Of a DNA stretch of 64,000 nucleotides, positions 1 through 7,644 are shown in pieces. The notes beneath the pieces are model-generated. The model worked only from the letters and a program-made list of their open reading frames with translations. It searched no databases and was not told where the DNA came from. Each line of letters begins with the position of its first letter. Position 1 is the stretch's first letter. The DNA lies in the NCBI RefSeq assembly GCF_023657595.1, contig NZ_CP098323.1, positions 3,062,001 through 3,126,000 of the forward strand, given 5' to 3'. Source of the DNA: Cytobacillus firmus. GTDB lineage: Bacteria > Bacillota > Bacilli > Bacillales > Cytobacillaceae. Made by a program: the position numbers and the translations under genes.

Positions 1-389
1 CGATTGTGAATATCCACCAGCAGGAGAATGGTTTTAAAACGGTCAATCACTTCTTCCGTTACTCCATCACGCGGAATTCTTTCCTTCAGATCAGAAACAA
101 GCATTCTTAAGAGATCATGATCTCTGATCAGCTTAATGACTTCCTCCTTCAGGTCCGGTTTATCGTTCATAACCTCCTGATAAAACCCTTCCTCTTCGGA
201 ATCCGCATGGGCAATGGTTCTGGTCTCCCAATGCTCCACGAGAGCCTCTGCAGCAATCCCGCACTCCTTCTCTCTGCCTTCACGATCCAGTTTAACGAGC
301 ACTTCAGTGAGATCGCGGCCTTCCGTATAATACCCGTCATGAATGGATTGGTGTGAATAATGGTTTTTTAACGCTGGGCCTGCCAACAA
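1..389 (-). CDS. Hemerythrin-like HHE domain protein (partial, C-terminus off window)
   Basis: Reading the minus strand from a TTG gives about 129 codons open to the left edge. AAGGAGG lies 5 nt before one TTG (389) and 8 nt before a second (386), so the exact start is uncertain. The product is acidic and helical, with early histidines (NHYSHQSIHDG) and a central HWETRTIAHADSEEEGF stretch. These are of the kind that bind a di-iron site in hemerythrin/HHE proteins. It lies just after narI on the same strand, beyond a hairpin. HHE proteins near nitrate reductase genes are usually linked to iron or nitric oxide handling; that role is inferred here. The family call rests on pattern only, and the C-terminal ligands are not visible. 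Confidence 0.6.
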   Translation of the reverse strand, partial: MLAGPALKNHYSHQSIHDGYYTEGRDLTEVLVKLDREGREKECGIAAEALVEHWETRTIAHADSEEEGFYQEVMNDKPDLKEEVIKLIRDHDLLRMLVSDLKERIPRDGVTEEVIDRFKTILLLVDIHN

Positions 390-413
390 TAATTCCTCCT
401 TGTAAAGGAAAAA

Positions 414-441
414 GAAAGGCTGTATCACGATGAAGCCTTTC
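414..441 (-). terminator. Rho-independent terminator after narI
   Basis: On the minus strand, GAAAGGCT and AGCCTTTC form an 8-bp stem with a 12-nt loop, followed by CTTTTTCC. It lies between the narI stop and the start of the hemerythrin-like gene, so the last gene may be reached only by read-through or by its own promoter. Confidence 0.6.
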
Positions 442-456
442 CGCTCCTTATTTCTT

Positions 457-1167
457 TTAGCGCTTAGTTACATCCTGATTTTTAGCAGGCGACATTTTCC
501 GATACACAAGATATCTCCTTTTCAGATAAGCCAAAGGCAGGCTCCACACATGAACCAGCCTTGTAAATGGCCAGATGGCAAATAGGACAAATGCCAGCAA
601 TACATGTGCCTGGAAGCCGATCGGCGCTCCGATCATATAGGCGGGATCCGGGTTAAAGGTTAAAAGCCCTCTAAACCATGGGCCAATGGTCACCCTGTAA
701 TCGAAATCCCCTCCGGATGCCGTGTATCCGACTGTGTTGGTAAAACCGACGATGACCACAATGCCAAGCATAACGAGTGATAGCCAGTCTTTGAATTGGC
801 TGTTCACTTTAATCCGTTTTACGGATGCACGTCTTGCAAATAGCAATGCACCGCCGATTACGCAAATGACTCCAGCCGCTCCGCCAAACCAGACGGCGCC
901 AAAATGATACATATGCTCCGTAATCCCCACAGTATCGTAGAATACTTTAGGTATCAATACGCCTGCTACATGACCGAAAAACACGAAGACAATGCCCCAA
1001 TGGAACAGAATGCTGCCCCATTTAAGCTTTTTCTTTTCCAGGAATTCACTTGATTTAGCCGACCAGCCAAACTGGTCTGTATTGTAACGGTAAATATGCC
1101 CGAGCACGAATATCGTCAGACAAATATAAGGGAAAATCACCCATAAAAACAGATCAAGACTGCTCAT
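457..1167 (-). CDS. narI: Respiratory nitrate reductase gamma subunit (cytochrome b)
   Basis: 236 residues, the usual NarI length. NarI anchors the nitrate reductase complex in the membrane, oxidises menaquinol and passes electrons through two b-type haems to NarH. Five hydrophobic segments are visible. The histidines expected to hold the haems fall in the second segment (His56, His66) and in the fifth (His188, His206). The start codon overlaps the narJ stop by 4 nt (ATGA), showing translational coupling. It is the last clear gene of the narGHJI operon and is followed by a terminator hairpin. Confidence 0.95.
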   Translation of the reverse strand: MSSLDLFLWVIFPYICLTIFVLGHIYRYNTDQFGWSAKSSEFLEKKKLKWGSILFHWGIVFVFFGHVAGVLIPKVFYDTVGITEHMYHFGAVWFGGAAGVICVIGGALLFARRASVKRIKVNSQFKDWLSLVMLGIVVIVGFTNTVGYTASGGDFDYRVTIGPWFRGLLTFNPDPAYMIGAPIGFQAHVLLAFVLFAIWPFTRLVHVWSLPLAYLKRRYLVYRKMSPAKNQDVTKR

Positions 1168-1721
1168 ATGATTCTCCTTTCATCCGAGCTGCCAATTGTA
1201 TCAGATGCGCGAAGCAGCTTGATGCAGTCGACACATGCCGCCAGCAGGAAGTGATAAGGACTGTTCTGGGCTTCAAGTTCCAAAGACAGGCGCTCAATTG
1301 ACCGAAAGTGCAGCTTCAGCAGCTTAGCTGATTTCTCAGGTTCCGTAATAGCCGCAAATTCCAAAATAAGCGGCAGATAGTCCGGAAGCTCGCCGCTCTC
1401 GAGCTCTGCCCCCGCCTCCTTGAATTCCTGCCTCAATTTAACCAGCGCCGGCCCTCTCTCCCGATTATCTTTAAACACGGAATATGTCAGGTACAAGGTG
1501 CTGCGTTCATTAAAATCAAAGGTCAGGACATAATTTTGGCACAGATTCTCATAAGCAGTACTGTCCAGATAGTTCAAAAATTTCTTCAGGCTGGCGGCGA
1601 TTTGCTTATCATCCAGGGAGTCCGCTTCACTATGCAGGTCAGGCAAATAGTCTTTCCATTCACTGGATGGGTACTGAAGCAGGACAGATGCTAAATTATA
1701 GACCGCTTGGCTTTGATTCAT
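1164..1721 (-). CDS. narJ: Nitrate reductase assembly chaperone (NarJ)
   Basis: 185 residues from the ATG at 1721, beginning MNQSQAVYNLASVLLQYPS. This start is preferred over an upstream in-frame ATG because GGAGTGA sits 7 nt before it and the length matches the family. The protein is helical and acidic, as in the TorD/NarJ chaperone family. NarJ binds apo-NarG in the cytoplasm and is needed for molybdenum cofactor insertion; it is not part of the final enzyme. The gene overlaps the end of narH by 26 nt and the start of narI by 4 nt. Confidence 0.92.
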   Translation of the reverse strand: MNQSQAVYNLASVLLQYPSSEWKDYLPDLHSEADSLDDKQIAASLKKFLNYLDSTAYENLCQNYVLTFDFNERSTLYLTYSVFKDNRERGPALVKLRQEFKEAGAELESGELPDYLPLILEFAAITEPEKSAKLLKLHFRSIERLSLELEAQNSPYHFLLAACVDCIKLLRASDTIGSSDERRII

Positions 1722-3243
1722 CCAAATCACTCCAATATTCCTCGCCGTAATAGTAAAGCGGATCTCTTTCGGAACCGACACTGCAGGAATTACAGTCTGT
1801 GGCCAAATCATCAAAGCCGGCATTTCCTTGCATTTTGTGCATATCACCGATTCTTTCTTTATGGGAAGCTGGGATCACATATCGGTCGGAATACTTGGCA
1901 ATAGCTGAGAGTTCATACATATCGCGAGCTGTCTCTTCTGTCATTCCCGATGCTTGCAGTACGCTTGTGTCCGGTTCTTTTCCCAGGTTGATCTGGCGCA
2001 TATAGGTCCGCATCGCAACAAGCTTTTTAAGCACAGATTTAATCACTTCTGTATCACCTGCTGTGAACAAATTGGCTAAATACTCGATTGGGATCCTGAA
2101 CTGGTTAATCGTTGGGAAAATGATGTTTGGATCCAAATCATCAAGTTGTCCTCCGAACGCATTCACAAATGGGCTTAGCGGCGGAACATACCAAACCATC
2201 GGCAGCGTGCGATATTCAGGATGAAGCGGAAGCGCAATCCGCTGTTCCACGGCCATTTTATAAACTGGCGATCTTTGCGCGGCTTCAATCCAATCATCCG
2301 GAATGCCTTCTTTTTTCGCTTCCTTAATTACTTCCGGATCATGAGGATCCAGGAACATATCCAGCTGGGCTTCGTATAAATCTTTATCATCAGGAACAGA
2401 TGCCGCTTCCTTCACTTTATCGGCATCATATAGGACAATCCCGATATAGCGAAGCCTGCCGACACAGGTTTCCGAACAGACAGTTGGCAGCCCTGCTTCA
2501 ATTCTCGGATAACAGAAGGTGCATTTTTCAGCTTTATGGGTCTTCCAGTTAAAATAGACTTTTTTATACGGACATCCCGTCATACAGAACCGCCAGCTGC
2601 GGCATGCTTCCTGGTCCACAAGCACAATACCGTCTTCTTCCCGCTTGTACATGGCTCCTGATGGGCAGGAAGACACGCAGGAAGGATTCATGCAGTGCTC
2701 ACAAATCCTCGGCAGATACATCATAAATGCCTGTTCAAATTCAAATTTAATTTGATCATCCAGCCCAGCCATGTTCGGATCCTTCTTTCCGGTTACATGC
2801 ACACCTGCGAGGTCATCCTCCCAGTTCGGGCCCCATTGGATGTCCATATACTCACCTGTCAGCTGGGACTTTGGCCTTGCTACCGGCTGATGTTTTTTCT
2901 CAGGGCTCTGAATCAGGTTTTCATAGTCATATGTCCAGGGCTCATAATAATCATCAATATCGGCAAGGTCAGGGTTATAGAAGATATTGAGCAGTTTATT
3001 GACGCGGCCGCCTGCCTTCAGCTCCAGCTTCCCATTTTTCAGCGCCCACCCGCCTTTTCTCAGCTCCTGGTTTTCCCATTCCTTCGGATAGCCGATGCCC
3101 GGCTTGGTCTCCACATTGTTCCACCATTGGTATTCAACACCCGGACGGTTCGTCCAGGTGTTTTTACAGGTCACACTGCAGGTATGGCAGCCGATGCATT
3201 TATCAAGATTCATGACCATCCCGAACTGCGCTTTAATCTTCAA
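1696..3243 (-). CDS. narH: Respiratory nitrate reductase beta subunit (iron-sulfur)
   Basis: 515 residues when started at the TTG at 3243, giving M-KIKAQFGMVMNLDKC. GAGGTGG lies 6 nt upstream, and family members begin at KIKAQ, so this is preferred over an in-frame ATG at 3258. NarH carries electrons from the NarI haems to NarG through one [3Fe-4S] and three [4Fe-4S] clusters. Four cysteine groups are visible: Cys16-x2-Cys-x2-Cys-x3-Cys, then CEHCMNPSCVSSCP, then CRSWRFCMTGCP, then CTFC. In the third group a Trp stands where a cluster Cys would be, as expected for the [3Fe-4S] site. The TTG overlaps the narG stop by 11 nt. Confidence 0.94.
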   Translation of the reverse strand: MKIKAQFGMVMNLDKCIGCHTCSVTCKNTWTNRPGVEYQWWNNVETKPGIGYPKEWENQELRKGGWALKNGKLELKAGGRVNKLLNIFYNPDLADIDDYYEPWTYDYENLIQSPEKKHQPVARPKSQLTGEYMDIQWGPNWEDDLAGVHVTGKKDPNMAGLDDQIKFEFEQAFMMYLPRICEHCMNPSCVSSCPSGAMYKREEDGIVLVDQEACRSWRFCMTGCPYKKVYFNWKTHKAEKCTFCYPRIEAGLPTVCSETCVGRLRYIGIVLYDADKVKEAASVPDDKDLYEAQLDMFLDPHDPEVIKEAKKEGIPDDWIEAAQRSPVYKMAVEQRIALPLHPEYRTLPMVWYVPPLSPFVNAFGGQLDDLDPNIIFPTINQFRIPIEYLANLFTAGDTEVIKSVLKKLVAMRTYMRQINLGKEPDTSVLQASGMTEETARDMYELSAIAKYSDRYVIPASHKERIGDMHKMQGNAGFDDLATDCNSCSVGSERDPLYYYGEEYWSDLDESKPSGL

Positions 3244-6200
3244 GCCAATCCACCTCATCCCTGTTCATTTTCCGGATAACCACCTTTTCATCCCTCTGGT
3301 TCCCAGTTGGTCCATAGTAATTAAATCCGTAGCTAAACTGAGCATAGCCGCCAATCATTTGAGTCGGCTTCACATGGATTCTTGTCGGGCTGTTAAAGGT
3401 GCCTCCGCGCTGTTTGGTGATAGGGGAACCAGGCACATTAATGTGGCGTTCCTGAACGTGATACATGAACACGATTCCCTGTGGCATTCTGTGGCTGACC
3501 ACAGCTCTGGCCACGACGACACCGTTCCGGTTATACATCTCAATCCAGTCATTATCCTCTATGCCGACAGACGCAGCATCTTCATTATTGAGCCAGACAT
3601 GCGGCCCGCCGCGGAAAAGGGTCAGCATTGGGAGCGTATCTCCGTATGTGCTGTGATACGACCACTTAAAATGCGGTGTTAAATAGCTAAGGGTGATTTC
3701 ATTTCCTTTGCCTGCAGGCTCATGATCACCTTTGTAGAAAGCAAGCTTATGGAGCGGCGCCTTAAAGTTCGGAAGCTCTTCGCCAAACTCCAGCATTAAA
3801 TCATGATCCATGTAAATATGCTGCCTGCCCGTCAGGGTCCTCCATGGCACTAGGCGCTCCACATTTGTGGTAAAAGGATTGTAACGCCGGTTTCCGGTTT
3901 CCGTTCCGCTGAATACCGGAGATGAAATAACCTTCCTTGGCTGAGCTGTAATTTCTGCAAAGGACACATGCTCTTCTGCCCTTTCCTCCGCCAAATCCTT
4001 CAGCTGCAATCCTGTTTTCTTTTCTAATGCCCCCCAGGCTTTCATCGCAAGCGAACCATTGGTTGTGCTGGACAATGTCAGAATCGTCTCAGCTGCATTC
4101 CGATCCGTATATAGGCTTGGCAGGTCTTTGTAATCCTTTGTCTGTGAAGCTGTGCCAATCATGGCCTTCAGCTTTTCATATTCTTTGGCAGCATCCCACC
4201 CGATTCCTTTTGATCCGATTGATTCTTTTACATTCGAACCGAGTGCAATGAACTTGTCATACACCTTCGAAAGATCTCTTTTCACCAGATGAAGCCTAGG
4301 CATATTAACGCCCGGCTGTGGCTCTGCATCCCCATTTTTCCAGTCCGGTATTTTCCCGTATGCCTGGGAGATTTCGTCCCTGGAATCATGCAAGAGCGGT
4401 GTTGCCACAAGATCGGTAATCGGCTCTTTAAAATACTTTCCTGCCATTTCAGAAAAACGCTTCGCCAGATTTTTAAATGCGTCCCAGTCCGATTTGGCTT
4501 CCCATGGAGGAGTAATCGCCGGATTGAACGGATGGATAAAAGGGTGCATATCCGTGCTCGAAACATCATATTTTTCATACCAGGTCGCAGACGGCATGAT
4601 AATATCAGAGTATAAGCCGGTTCCGCACATTCTAAAGTCATAGTCGATCATCAGATCAAGCTTGCCCTCAGGCACCTCCTGCACCCAGCTGATTTCATTG
4701 GTCAGGTCTTCCTCATTCTGCTCGCTCAAGTTTCCATGATGTGTACCCAGAAGATGCTTCAGGAAATATTCATGTCCCTTGGCAGAGCTTCCGATCAGGT
4801 TGGCCCGCCACACAAACAGGACCTTCGGAAAGTTTTTCGGATCCTCCGGATTTTCGATGGCAAACTTCAGTGTACCTTCCTTCAGCTGCCTGACGACCGA
4901 TTGAATGATTTCATCTTTGTCTGTCAGTCCAGTTTTTTCGGCAATTTTAATGGAATTTTCATTAAACTGCGGATAGGACGGCAGCCACCCGAGTCTTGCA
5001 GAAAGGACATTATAATCACCTGGATGCTTATAAGTCGGTTTGTCGACGAGCGGTGAAATTAATTCATCAGACATTTGATTGTCATAGCGCCATTGCTCAG
5101 TTGCAAAATAGAAAAAGGAAGTCCCGTTCTGGAGCCTTGGCGGGCCGCCCCAGTCCCTCGCCATGGCAACGGTCTGCCAGCCTTCAAGCGGCCGGACTTT
5201 TTCCTGGCCTACGTAATGCGCCCATCCTCCTCCATTTACACCCTGGCAGCCAGTAAGGAGAACCATATTCAAAATGGCGCGGTAAATCATATCCGAATGG
5301 TACCAATGATTAATTCCCGATCCCATGATAATCATGGACCTTCCCTTTGAATCGATGGCATTTTGAGCAAACTCTCTTGCAATCTGTGCACAATCCTTCC
5401 TGTTCACCCCTGTGATGCCTTCTTGCCATGAAGGTGTATAAGGCTTCGGATCATCGTAATCCTTCGGGTAATCTCCAGGCAAATCCCGATTCACGCCGCA
5501 ATTGGCCAGAAGCATATCAAAAACGGTTGTCACCACATAGGTTTCCCCGTCCTTTTTAAACTTTTTAACAGGAATCCCACGCTTTAACACTTCTTTTTTC
5601 TCTGTCCCGAAGAACGGAAATCCGGCCATTACAACTTCATCTTCCATACCCTTAAGGGTAAGAACCGGGTCTATGCCATCCAGTTCATTATCACTGTCTT
5701 TTAAATGAAGATTCCAGCTCTGGTTATTTTCCCAGCGGTGTCCTATGCTGCCATTAGGAACGGCAAACTCTTTTGTGTTCTTATCGAGCACTACGGTTTT
5801 CCATTCCCCGTTCTCTGTTTTTCTGCCAATATCTGATGCTCTTAAAAACTTATCTCCCTGATAAAAGTCACCATTTTTCTTTAACACAAGAAGATAAGGC
5901 AGATCTGTATATTGCTTAACATAGTTATTAAAATAGTCCACCTGCTGGTCAACATAGAACTCCTTCAAAATAACATGAGTCATCGCCATGGCGATGGCTC
6001 CGTCCATGCCCGCCTGTACAGGCAGCCATTTATCGGCAAACTTAACGAATTCAGCATAGTCAGGGCTTACAGCCACCACTTTAGTTCCGCGATAGCGGGC
6101 TTCCACCATGAAGTGCGAATCCGGAGTCCGTGTCTGCGGCAGATTGGAGCCCCAAACCATTAAATAGCTGGAATTATACCAATCCGAGCTCTCCGGCACA

Positions 6201-6916
6201 TCGGTCTGTTCCCCCCAGATCTGCGGTGAAGCAGGAGGCAAATCTGCATACCAATCATAGAAGCTTAAGAGTGATGCCCCAATCAGATTTAAAAATCTCG
6301 CACCGCCCGCATAGCTGACCATTGACATGGCTGGGATCGGCGAGAAGCCAAAAATCCGATCAGGTCCAAACTCTTCGATTGTATGAATCAGTGAGGCCGA
6401 AATCAGCGTGTTCAATTCATCCCAGCTTGAGCGGACAAAACCGCCTTTACCCCTCGCTGATTTATATCTGGCAGACTTATCTGGATCATTTACAATGCTT
6501 TTCCAGGCTTCAACCGGATCTTTATGCTCTTTATAAGCCTCTCTCCACAGCTCAATCAAAGCGCTGCGGACATATGGATAACGGATCCGAATGGGACTGT
6601 ATGTATACCATGAAAACGTTGCACCTCTTGGACATCCCCTCGGTTCATACTCCGGCATATTAGGCCCTGTGGTAGGATAGTCTGTCTGCTGGGTCTCCCA
6701 TGTGATAATTCCGTCCTTGACATGCACCTTCCAGCTGCAGGACCCCGTGCAGTTTACACCATGGGTTGTTCTCACTACCTTATCGTGCTGCCATCGTCTC
6801 CTGTAAATTTTCTCAGTTTCCCGGTCATAAGGTGAAACGGTGGCATGATCTGTTATGTCCTCCGATTTTCCAAAGTAACGCAATTTCCTCAAAAACGGCG
6901 GTATTTTTTTAGTCAA
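3233..6916 (-). CDS. narG: Respiratory nitrate reductase alpha subunit (molybdenum catalytic)
   Basis: 1227 residues from a TTG at 6916, with AAGGAAGGG upstream. NarG reduces nitrate to nitrite at a bis-molybdopterin guanine dinucleotide molybdenum centre on the cytoplasmic side of the membrane. The N-terminal His52-x3-Cys56-x3-Cys60 with Cys95 (RGCPRGAT) is the FS0 [4Fe-4S] motif, in which His replaces the first Cys. No Tat signal precedes it, as expected for NarG. The C-terminal 200 residues form the molydopterin-dinucleotide binding barrel. First gene of narGHJI; no narK or fnr lies in the window. Confidence 0.96.
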   Translation of the reverse strand: MTKKIPPFLRKLRYFGKSEDITDHATVSPYDRETEKIYRRRWQHDKVVRTTHGVNCTGSCSWKVHVKDGIITWETQQTDYPTTGPNMPEYEPRGCPRGATFSWYTYSPIRIRYPYVRSALIELWREAYKEHKDPVEAWKSIVNDPDKSARYKSARGKGGFVRSSWDELNTLISASLIHTIEEFGPDRIFGFSPIPAMSMVSYAGGARFLNLIGASLLSFYDWYADLPPASPQIWGEQTDVPESSDWYNSSYLMVWGSNLPQTRTPDSHFMVEARYRGTKVVAVSPDYAEFVKFADKWLPVQAGMDGAIAMAMTHVILKEFYVDQQVDYFNNYVKQYTDLPYLLVLKKNGDFYQGDKFLRASDIGRKTENGEWKTVVLDKNTKEFAVPNGSIGHRWENNQSWNLHLKDSDNELDGIDPVLTLKGMEDEVVMAGFPFFGTEKKEVLKRGIPVKKFKKDGETYVVTTVFDMLLANCGVNRDLPGDYPKDYDDPKPYTPSWQEGITGVNRKDCAQIAREFAQNAIDSKGRSMIIMGSGINHWYHSDMIYRAILNMVLLTGCQGVNGGGWAHYVGQEKVRPLEGWQTVAMARDWGGPPRLQNGTSFFYFATEQWRYDNQMSDELISPLVDKPTYKHPGDYNVLSARLGWLPSYPQFNENSIKIAEKTGLTDKDEIIQSVVRQLKEGTLKFAIENPEDPKNFPKVLFVWRANLIGSSAKGHEYFLKHLLGTHHGNLSEQNEEDLTNEISWVQEVPEGKLDLMIDYDFRMCGTGLYSDIIMPSATWYEKYDVSSTDMHPFIHPFNPAITPPWEAKSDWDAFKNLAKRFSEMAGKYFKEPITDLVATPLLHDSRDEISQAYGKIPDWKNGDAEPQPGVNMPRLHLVKRDLSKVYDKFIALGSNVKESIGSKGIGWDAAKEYEKLKAMIGTASQTKDYKDLPSLYTDRNAAETILTLSSTTNGSLAMKAWGALEKKTGLQLKDLAEERAEEHVSFAEITAQPRKVISSPVFSGTETGNRRYNPFTTNVERLVPWRTLTGRQHIYMDHDLMLEFGEELPNFKAPLHKLAFYKGDHEPAGKGNEITLSYLTPHFKWSYHSTYGDTLPMLTLFRGGPHVWLNNEDAASVGIEDNDWIEMYNRNGVVVARAVVSHRMPQGIVFMYHVQERHINVPGSPITKQRGGTFNSPTRIHVKPTQMIGGYAQFSYGFNYYGPTGNQRDEKVVIRKMNRDEVDWLED

Positions 6917-7082
6917 TCTTAATCATCCCTTCCTTTCAGAACGTTACTATTGTTTACAAAATTAGGGGAAGTTATCCTGTTTGGTGTAATTATGGAAGAT
7001 AATAGACTCTGGTTGGCGAATACCCTGTTATACATAGTTTAAACATTATTTTTCCAATTATTTGAATAGTTTTAAAATAAAA
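6917..7082 (-). promoter_or_regulatory. narG upstream region, regulator not identified
   Basis: AT-rich leader of the nar operon. I looked for an Fnr site (TGTGA-N6-TCACA) and did not find one. The only symmetrical element is TTGTTTACAA at 6950-6959, about 35 nt before the TTG start, which is short and could be chance. The promoter must lie here because the neighbouring operon ends in a terminator at 7083-7125. Confidence 0.35.
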
Positions 7083-7125
7083 AAAGAGAGCAGACCCGTA
7101 AGAAAACTTGGTCAACTCTCTCTTT
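7083..7125 (-). terminator. Terminator of the regulator/kinase/sigma operon
   Basis: Minus-strand AGAGAG-rich 8-bp stem (arms 7083-7090 and 7118-7125) followed by TTTTTTTATTTT, four nucleotides after the sigma gene stop codon. Confidence 0.7.
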
Positions 7126-7128
7126 CAA

Positions 7129-7629
7129 TTAAGCTCCTAATCCCGTTAATACTCTCATCTGCTTTCTTGCCCTGAAAATCCTGGTTTTCACAGTTGAAGG
7201 CTTTAAATTTAGAACAGCGGCAATTTCATGCTCTTTTAATCCTCCATCAACTTTGAGCAAAAGTACTTCCTGGTAGTTCGATGCAAGCTGTCTGATGGCT
7301 GACTTGATTTCCTTAAGCGCAAAACCTGATTCCACTTCCTGTTCGACATCTTGCTTTGTAATGAGGCAGAAGCTTTCAAGAGTGTCCTGCTCCATCGGCA
7401 CTGCAGTCTTCCGCTTTTCCCGCCGAATCATATCCAGTGCGGTTCTTCTGGCAATGACAGACAGCCATGCCCCTGCTTTTTCTTCATCTATAATGGTTTC
7501 CGCCTTCTTCATGGCTTTAATAAACGTTTCCTGAACGATATCTTCTGCAAGATACGCGTCCCTTGTCATCGAAAAACATATATGATAAAGCCGTTTATAA
7601 TAGCAGGTATACAGCTCTGCAATATCCAT
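7129..7629 (-). CDS. ECF-type RNA polymerase sigma factor
   Basis: 166 residues. Sigma region 2 is visible near the N-terminus (YKRLYHICFSMTRDAYLAED, then VQETFIKA). Region 4 with its helix-turn-helix is near the C-terminus (YQEVLLLKVDGGLKEHEIAA, then KPSTVKTRIFRARKQM). There is no region 1.1 or 3, so it belongs to the extracytoplasmic-function group. It starts 15 nt after the sensor kinase stop, with AGAGGGGAATT before the ATG, and ends the operon. No anti-sigma gene follows, which is unusual. Control by the adjacent two-component pair is my inference. Confidence 0.88.
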   Translation of the reverse strand: MDIAELYTCYYKRLYHICFSMTRDAYLAEDIVQETFIKAMKKAETIIDEEKAGAWLSVIARRTALDMIRREKRKTAVPMEQDTLESFCLITKQDVEQEVESGFALKEIKSAIRQLASNYQEVLLLKVDGGLKEHEIAAVLNLKPSTVKTRIFRARKQMRVLTGLGA

Positions 7630-7644
7630 AATTCCCCTCTTCCC

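Noticed and set aside
2695-3682. Two overlapping 190-codon frames opposite narH and narG
   Set aside because: Antisense shadows of conserved nitrate reductase genes without ribosome sites.
6917-7082. Fnr box upstream of narG
   Set aside because: No TGTGA-N6-TCACA-like palindrome was found; the short TTGTTTACAA is not a known Fnr site.
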